A stretch of 11,263 nucleotides of DNA from JAWLGW01 sp964569055 (GTDB lineage Bacteria > Planctomycetota > J058), in assembly GCA_964569055.1 (NCBI GenBank), contig CAZMSZ010000253.1, positions 1-11,263 on the forward strand. The letters are read 5' to 3'. Numbering within the stretch: position 1 is the first letter of the stretch; each line of letters opens with the position of its first letter. Below, piece after piece: positions 7,343 to 11,263 of this stretch. The translations under genes were made by a program, and so were the position numbers. Below the pieces are notes generated by a model, which saw only the letters and a program-made list of their open reading frames with translations, did not search any database and had not been told where the DNA came from.

Positions 7343-9488
7343 CCCGTCTCGAGCTCGCGGGCGCGGTCGCGCGCCTCGCGGCCGAGCCGCATCGCCTCCT
7401 CGATCGGCGGGCGCGGAGCGCTCGACTCANNNNNNNNNNNNNNNNNNNNNNNNNNNNNNNNNNNNNNNNNNNNNNNNNNNNNNNNNNNNNNNNNNNNNNN
7501 NNNNNNNNNNNNNNNNNNNNNNNNNNNNNCTCGCGGCCGAGCCGCATCGCCTCCTCGATCGGCGGGCGCGGAGCGCTCGACTCACGCGCGGGCTCGGCCC
7601 GGGGTGGCGCCTCGACCGCGGTGGCCTCGCCCGCGCTCCCGACCTCCGCGGGCTCGACCGCTGCAGGCGCGCTCGCCTCCTGCTCGCGCTCCTGCTCGCG
7701 CTCGGGCGTCGGCTCGGGCGGCGGCAGCACCTCGAGGGCGGCCGCCTCCTCGGCCAGGGCCCGCGCCACCGCCTCCAGGCTGCGCGCGCTGGCGCGCCGC
7801 GGCTCGGCGAGCGGCGCGACCGGCTCGGACCCGACCTCGCGCGCCGGCTCGGCCCGCGCCGACTCGGCGGCGGCGGCGTCGGTCTGCGCAGGCTCCAGCT
7901 CGACCTCGACGCCCGCGCCCTCGGCCGCCGCCTGCGGCTCCTCGGCGCGCGTCGCGAGCGCGCGCGCCGGCGCGCCGGCCTCCTCCGCGTCGAGCAGCCG
8001 CCGCGCCGCCTGGGCGATCGTGGGCAGCTCGGTGTGGAGCGCCAGCGCGATCAGCTTCTCGCGCCGGTCCTTGCCCGGGACGCGCTCGAGGTGGGCCTCG
8101 ACCCACTTCTCGCGGCGGCGCTCGACCTTGAGCGCGACGGTGCCGGCCGCGGCCAGCGCGGGGACGAGCAGGAGCAGCGCCGGGTTCTTGGCCAAAAACG
8201 CCATCACCGCGGCGGCCGCCGCCATCGCGAACAGCACGAACGCCCCGACCGTCGACAGCCCGCCGCCGCGCTCGGCGCGCTTGGCCTGCTCCATGAACCC
8301 TCGCGGCAGCGGCGCCAGCCGCTCCACCACGGCGCGCCACGTGTCGTAGCGCACGCCGCCCTTGGGCACCTCGCGCACCTCCTCGCGCACGCGCTGCGCC
8401 GGGACGTGGTAGCGATCGGCCAGCTCGTGCGGCCGCGCGTCGAGGAGCTCGCAGGCGAGGTACCACACCAGCCGACGCGCCTCGCGCCGCTCGCGCTCGG
8501 CGCCGGTCAGCTTCTCCTCGGCCCAGGCGATCAGCCGGTCGACGCCGCTCAGCGCCTCGGGCGGCGTGAGCAGGTCGGCCACCTTGAGCCCGAGCTCGCT
8601 CGCCACCGCCCGCTCCAGCTCCTCCACGGTCCACGGCCCGCGCGTGGTCACGCTCGGCGCCAGCCGCAGGCGGTCGGAGACCGAGGCGCCGCCGCCCTTG
8701 CGCTCCGCCACCCCCAGCGCCGCCATCAGCTCGCCCGCGTGGGCGTAGCGGCGATCGCGCCGGGCGTAGCAGCGCCCGAACACGCTCAGCCAGCCGGGCG
8801 GGTCCTTCAGCTCGTGGCGCGGGTCGTCGCCGGGCTGCGGCCGCCTCCCGGTCACAATCTCGTGCAGCAGGACCCCGAGCGCGAACACGTCGCTGCGCGG
8901 GTCGGGCGCCGACCCCTCGCGCTGCTCGGGCGCCATGTAGGGCAGCGTCCCCACCAGCGAGGCCTCGCTCTGGGTCTGGGTGCGCAGGTCGCCCGAGAGG
9001 AGCAGCGAGGCCTCGCTCGCCCGCGCGCGCCCCAGGCCGAAGTCGGACAGCTTGAGCGCGTCGTCCGCTCCGACCAGCACGTTCTCGGGCTTGAGGTCGC
9101 CGTGGGCGATCCCGCGGGCGTGGCTGTGGGCGAGCGCCGCGGTGAGCTGCGCGAACAGCCGATAGGCGCGCGCCGGGGGGAGCGGCCCGCTCGCCAGCAG
9201 CTGGCGCAGCGTCTTGCCCTCGTGCAGCTCGAGCAACAGGTAGGGCGGGTCGTGGTCGAGGTCGACCCCGCGCACGGCCACCACGCCCGGGTGCTCGAGG
9301 CGCGCGAGGCACTCCGCCTCCTGGCGCAGCAGCGCGAGCTGCTCGGGGTCGTGGAGCAGCTTGGCCGCGACCCTCCGCTCGGGGAAGGCGTGGTGCGCCG
9401 CGCGCCACACCTCGGCGAAGCCGCCGGCGCCGAGGCGCTCCTCCAGCACGTATTCGCCGATCCGCTGGCCCGCCCTGGGCTCTGCCAC
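7339..9488 (-). CDS. Membrane-anchored Ser/Thr protein kinase with DnaA domain IV-like module (interrupted by assembly gap)
   Basis: Hanks-type kinase: glycine loop GAGGFAEV (20-27), Lys43, catalytic loop HGDLKPEN (129-136, HGD in place of HRD, with Asp131 kept), DFG (149-151), APE (186-188); the domain ends near 260. Residues 286-375 resemble DnaA domain IV: LERAVASELGLKVADLL (291-307), then REARRLVWYLACELL (335-349), then HELADRYHV (354-362). Two hydrophobic helices (about 411-431 and 436-452) precede a basic stretch and an Ala/Glu/Pro-rich tail. The GTG start at 9488 has GAGGT five bases upstream; longer in-frame extensions lack family similarity. A 100-N gap and an exact 55-bp duplication interrupt the 3' end. 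If the duplication is collapsed, the frame runs on as ARDRARELETG to a TGA at 7341-7339, giving 664 residues. Reading straight through the Ns shifts the frame wrongly. The kinase is certain, the tail is reconstructed, and the DnaA-like call is moderate. Confidence 0.88.
7375..7429. repeat. 55-bp exact direct repeat, left copy (contig end)
   Basis: Identical over all 55 bases to 7530-7584. It ends exactly at the N run. On the minus strand it encodes the kinase tail segment ESSAPRPPIEEAMRLGRE. It is most likely the shared k-mer at the ends of two contigs rather than a true duplication. Confidence 0.9.
7430..7529. other. Assembly gap (100 N) in the kinase 3' end
   Basis: Exactly 100 N, flanked on both sides by the same 55-bp sequence abutting the Ns. 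The gap is probably of zero length: collapsing the overlap yields one uninterrupted kinase frame with a stop that overlaps the next gene's start. Confidence 0.95.
7530..7584. repeat. 55-bp exact direct repeat, right copy (contig start)
   Basis: Second copy of the sequence at 7375-7429, beginning on the first base after the Ns. Because 55 is not a multiple of three, a real tandem copy would break the kinase frame, which favours an assembly overlap. Confidence 0.9.
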
Positions 9489-9493
9489 TGCGC

Positions 9494-9498
9494 ACCTC
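9494..9498 (-). promoter_or_regulatory. Ribosome binding site of the kinase gene
   Basis: GAGGT on the minus strand, five bases before the GTG at 9488. It selects this start over longer in-frame extensions, and the kinase domain begins about ten residues later. Confidence 0.7.
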
Positions 9499-9634
9499 GT
9501 CGCCCTGCCGGGCGCTGCGCCGAGAGGATAGGGTACCCGGTCCCCGGCGGCTCCGAACCCCGGGGTCGGTCGCCCGCCACCCGGTCCTCTGCACGAGCCC
9601 GCCGGCGTGGCCGCCCGACCGGACACGGCTCACT

Positions 9635-9640
9635 GGAGGA
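9635..9640 (+). promoter_or_regulatory. Ribosome binding site of ygfZ
   Basis: GGAGGA followed by seven bases and the ATG at 9648. This strong site fixes the start; the open frame upstream runs back through the kinase gene on the other strand and is not coding. Confidence 0.8.
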
Positions 9641-9647
9641 GGCAGGC

Positions 9648-10679
9648 ATGGAGGCGGCGCTCGAGGCATGGCACCGCGCGCGCGGCGCGCGGCTGGAGGG
9701 CGGGCGCGTGGTCGACTACGGCGACCCGCAGGCGGAGGCGCGCGCGCTCGTCGAGGGCGCCGGTCTGTGGGAGCGCGGCGAGTGGGGGCTGCGCCGCTTC
9801 GTGGGCGAGGGGCGGGTGCAGTTCCTGCACAACTACCTGACGCAGGAGGTCCGCCTCGAGGCGGGCCGCGCGGCCTACGCCTGCGCGCTGACGGTCAAGG
9901 GGGCCCTGGTGACCGACCTGTGGGTCCTCCTGCGCGAGCAGGACGCGCTGGCGATCGTGCCGCCGGCGGGCGCCGAGCGGCTGAGCGAGCACCTGCGCAA
10001 GTACGCCCTGCTGGCGCGGGTCACGATCGAGCCGGCCGAGGGCGAGCGCGCGCTGCTGACGCTGTCGGGCGCCCGCGCGGCCGCCGTCCTCGCCGCGGCG
10101 CTCGGGGAGGGGCCGCTCCCCGAGAGCGGGACGCACGTCGCGCGCGCCTGGGGCGACGGCGAGCTGGTCGTCGCGCGCCTCGACCCGCTCGGCGGGCCGG
10201 GCTACGACCTGCTCGCGCCGCGCGCGGGCCTCGTCGCGCTGCTCGACGCGCTGGTGGCGGCGGGCGCGCAGCCGGCCGGGCAGGCGGCCGCGGACGCGCG
10301 GCGCGTCGAGGCGGGGATCCCGCTGTTCGGCGTCGACATGGACGAGGGCACCCTCCCGCCCGAGGCGGGGCTCGAGGCGCGGGCGGTCAGCTTCACCAAG
10401 GGCTGCTACATCGGGCAGGAGGTGATCGCGCGCGTGACGCACCGCGGACGGGTCAACCGCCACCTGCGCCGGCTCGAGCTCGAGGGCGACGCGCCGCTCG
10501 CGCTGCCGGCGCCCGTGTTCGTGGGCGAGAAGGAGGTGGGCGCGATCACCACCTGCGCCCGGGCCGCGGACGGTCGGTGGGTCGGCCTGGGGATCGTGCA
10601 CCGCAAGGCGGAGCCGGGCGCGCGCGTGCACGTGGGCGCGCCGGCGGCGGAGCGGACGGCGGCCGTCGCGGCGCTGTAG
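9648..10679 (+). CDS. ygfZ: Folate-binding YgfZ / GcvT-like family protein
   Basis: A 343-residue protein of the aminomethyltransferase (GcvT) fold family, YgfZ/IBA57 branch. These cytosolic proteins bind tetrahydrofolate and help make or repair Fe-S clusters. The diagnostic motif KGCYIGQE is at residues 251-258 with the conserved Cys253. Also visible are the N-terminal FVGEGRVQFLHNYLTQEV segment, which corresponds to GcvT-like 'G.D...fLq...T.D', the RVEAGIPLFGVDM segment before the motif, and a C-terminal barrel-like region (GLGIVHRKAEPGARVHV). The length matches the family (about 300-350). The ATG at 9648 has a strong ribosome site. It is divergent from the kinase and convergent with the EVE gene, with three bases between stops, so it is probably transcribed alone. 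Confidence 0.92.
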   Translation: MEAALEAWHRARGARLEGGRVVDYGDPQAEARALVEGAGLWERGEWGLRRFVGEGRVQFLHNYLTQEVRLEAGRAAYACALTVKGALVTDLWVLLREQDALAIVPPAGAERLSEHLRKYALLARVTIEPAEGERALLTLSGARAAAVLAAALGEGPLPESGTHVARAWGDGELVVARLDPLGGPGYDLLAPRAGLVALLDALVAAGAQPAGQAAADARRVEAGIPLFGVDMDEGTLPPEAGLEARAVSFTKGCYIGQEVIARVTHRGRVNRHLRRLELEGDAPLALPAPVFVGEKEVGAITTCARAADGRWVGLGIVHRKAEPGARVHVGAPAAERTAAVAAL

Positions 10680-10682
10680 CGC

Positions 10683-11263
10683 TCAGCGGGCGCGGGGCGA
10701 GCGCTTCCTCGCGCCCGTCTGCGTCGTCTGCTTCGGGGCCGGCTTCTTCTTCGCGGCCGACGTCTTCTTCGCGGCCGGCTTCTTCTTCGCGGCCGGCTTC
10801 TTCTTCGCGGCCGGCTTCTTCTTCGCGGCCGACTTCTTCTTCCCGGCCGGCTTCTGCTTCGCGCCCCGCGTTCCCCCGGCGAGCGTCACGATCCGCTCGA
10901 AGGCCGCCTCGTCGAGCGGCTGCACCGAGAGGCGCGACACCCGCACCAGCGGGATCGTGGCCAGGTCGGGCGTGGCCTTGACCTCGGCCAAGGTCACCGG
11001 GCGGGCCAGCGCCGCGACGGGGCGCACGTCCACCACCGACCAGCGGTCGTCGTCGGTGGTCGGGTCGGGGTAGTGCTCGCGGGTGACCTCGGCGATCCCC
11101 ACCGCCGCCCTCTGGTCGCCGCTGTGGTAGATCAGCGCGCGCTCACCGCGGCGCATGGCCCGGAGGTTGTTCCGCGCCTGAAAGTTGCGGACGCCGTCCC
11201 ACACGGCCACCCCGTCGCGCACGAGGTCCTCCCAGGAGAAGGTCTCGGGCTCGGTCTTGAGCA
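10683..11263 (-). CDS. EVE (PUA-like) domain protein with histone H1-like tail (5' partial)
   Basis: The frame continues past the right edge; 192 residues are visible. The first (LKTEPETFSWEDL) match the start of EVE proteins, which usually open with about four more residues (xYWLLKxEP), so very little is missing. Further EVE features are VAVWDGVRNFQARNNLRAM, GERALIYHSGD, VGIAEVTREHYPDPT, VVDVRPV, RPVTLAEVKA and IPLVRVSRLSVQPL. EVE domains have a PUA-like fold; in the human protein THYN1 and in bacterial fusions they are linked to binding modified bases in DNA or RNA. The last about 55 residues are a Lys/Ala/Pro tail with repeated AAKKKP, like bacterial histone H1-like proteins, ending in TGARKRSPRAR. 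The tail should bind nucleic acid non-specifically. The GTG at 11222 is internal to the domain and not the real start. Confidence 0.9.
   Translation of the reverse strand, partial: LKTEPETFSWEDLVRDGVAVWDGVRNFQARNNLRAMRRGERALIYHSGDQRAAVGIAEVTREHYPDPTTDDDRWSVVDVRPVAALARPVTLAEVKATPDLATIPLVRVSRLSVQPLDEAAFERIVTLAGGTRGAKQKPAGKKKSAAKKKPAAKKKPAAKKKPAAKKTSAAKKKPAPKQTTQTGARKRSPRAR
10741..10863 (-). repeat. 18-bp tandem repeat encoding (A-A-K-K-K-P)n
   Basis: Seven 18-bp units, the last one short, start at 10741, 10759, 10777, 10795, 10813, 10831 and 10849. The plus-strand unit is GGCTTCTTCTTCGCGGCC; three central units (10777-10830) are identical and the outer ones differ by one or two bases. It stays in frame with the EVE gene and gives the Lys-rich tail. 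Such tracts expand and contract by slippage, so copy number may vary between strains. Confidence 0.9.

Larger units (their letters stand above)
9489..9647. promoter_or_regulatory. Divergent intergenic region between the kinase and ygfZ genes
   Basis: These 159 bases must carry the start signals of two opposite genes. Visible elements are two perfect palindromes, GGGTACCC (9531-9538) and ACCCCGGGGT (9557-9566), and a TATCCT on the minus strand (9526-9531) that could serve as a weak -10 box for the kinase, though no convincing -35 sits at the right distance. The palindromes could be operator sites, but short GC palindromes are expected in such DNA. Confidence 0.35.

Noticed and set aside
6684..7529. 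Kinase frame read through the Ns into the ligase gene (980-residue product)
   Set aside because: The N run and the duplicated 55 bases shift the frame by two; the sequence after the gap is the ligase gene read in the wrong frame.
9531..9566. Two short palindromes as defined operator sites
   Set aside because: GGGTACCC and ACCCCGGGGT are perfect but short and differ from each other; such palindromes are common in GC-rich DNA. They are noted only within the intergenic entry.
6963..9647. Long plus-strand extension of the ygfZ frame
   Set aside because: It is antisense to the kinase and ligase genes and crosses the gap; the ATG at 9648 has a strong ribosome site and begins the family similarity.

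Overview
The window is very GC-rich bacterial DNA, roughly three quarters G+C by eye. It carries seven protein genes and no RNA gene or mobile-element gene that I can support. Frequent GTG or TTG starts, a membrane-anchored Ser/Thr kinase with an Ala/Pro/Glu-rich tail, a secreted-peptidase-like protein and a PilT ATPase next to a PilZ-like protein suggest a large-genome bacterium such as a Planctomycetota member. Myxococcota is the main alternative. The lineage is inferred from gene style only. Two runs of exactly 100 N mark scaffold joins, so this is a draft, probably metagenomic, assembly.

Layout. At the left edge (1-1479, +) lies the 3' part of a gluzincin-type metallopeptidase with a TPR-like region and a very acidic linker. 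It converges on a minus-strand block. Read in transcription order, from right to left, the block holds: a Ser/Thr protein kinase with two membrane helices and a DnaA domain IV-like module (start 9488); an O-antigen ligase/polymerase-family membrane protein whose start overlaps the kinase stop; about 620 bp of non-coding DNA filled with imperfect hairpin repeats and containing one assembly gap; a protein with a degenerate SIS domain, a zinc ribbon and a PilZ-like C-terminus (4622-3108); and a PilT-type ATPase (3085-1520). On the right, a plus-strand folate-binding YgfZ-family protein (9648-10679) diverges from the kinase. It converges, with three bases between stops, on a minus-strand EVE-domain protein that has a histone H1-like Lys/Ala/Pro tail and runs off the right edge.

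How the genes may work together. The kinase and ligase genes look translationally coupled, and both concern the envelope. The SIS/zinc-ribbon/PilZ-like protein and PilT form a two-gene unit that points to regulated type IV pilus retraction or another surface-motor role. YgfZ (Fe-S cluster maintenance) and EVE (possible modified-nucleic-acid binding) are housekeeping-type neighbours.

Main points for a second look: the hairpin-repeat array, whose paired arms co-vary; the DnaA-C-like module in a kinase; the unusual SIS/zinc-ribbon/PilZ-like architecture beside pilT; the 18-bp repeat tract that encodes an H1-like tail on an EVE protein; and an exact 55-bp duplication around the second gap, which is most simply an assembler overlap. 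Collapsing that duplication restores the kinase reading frame and its true stop.
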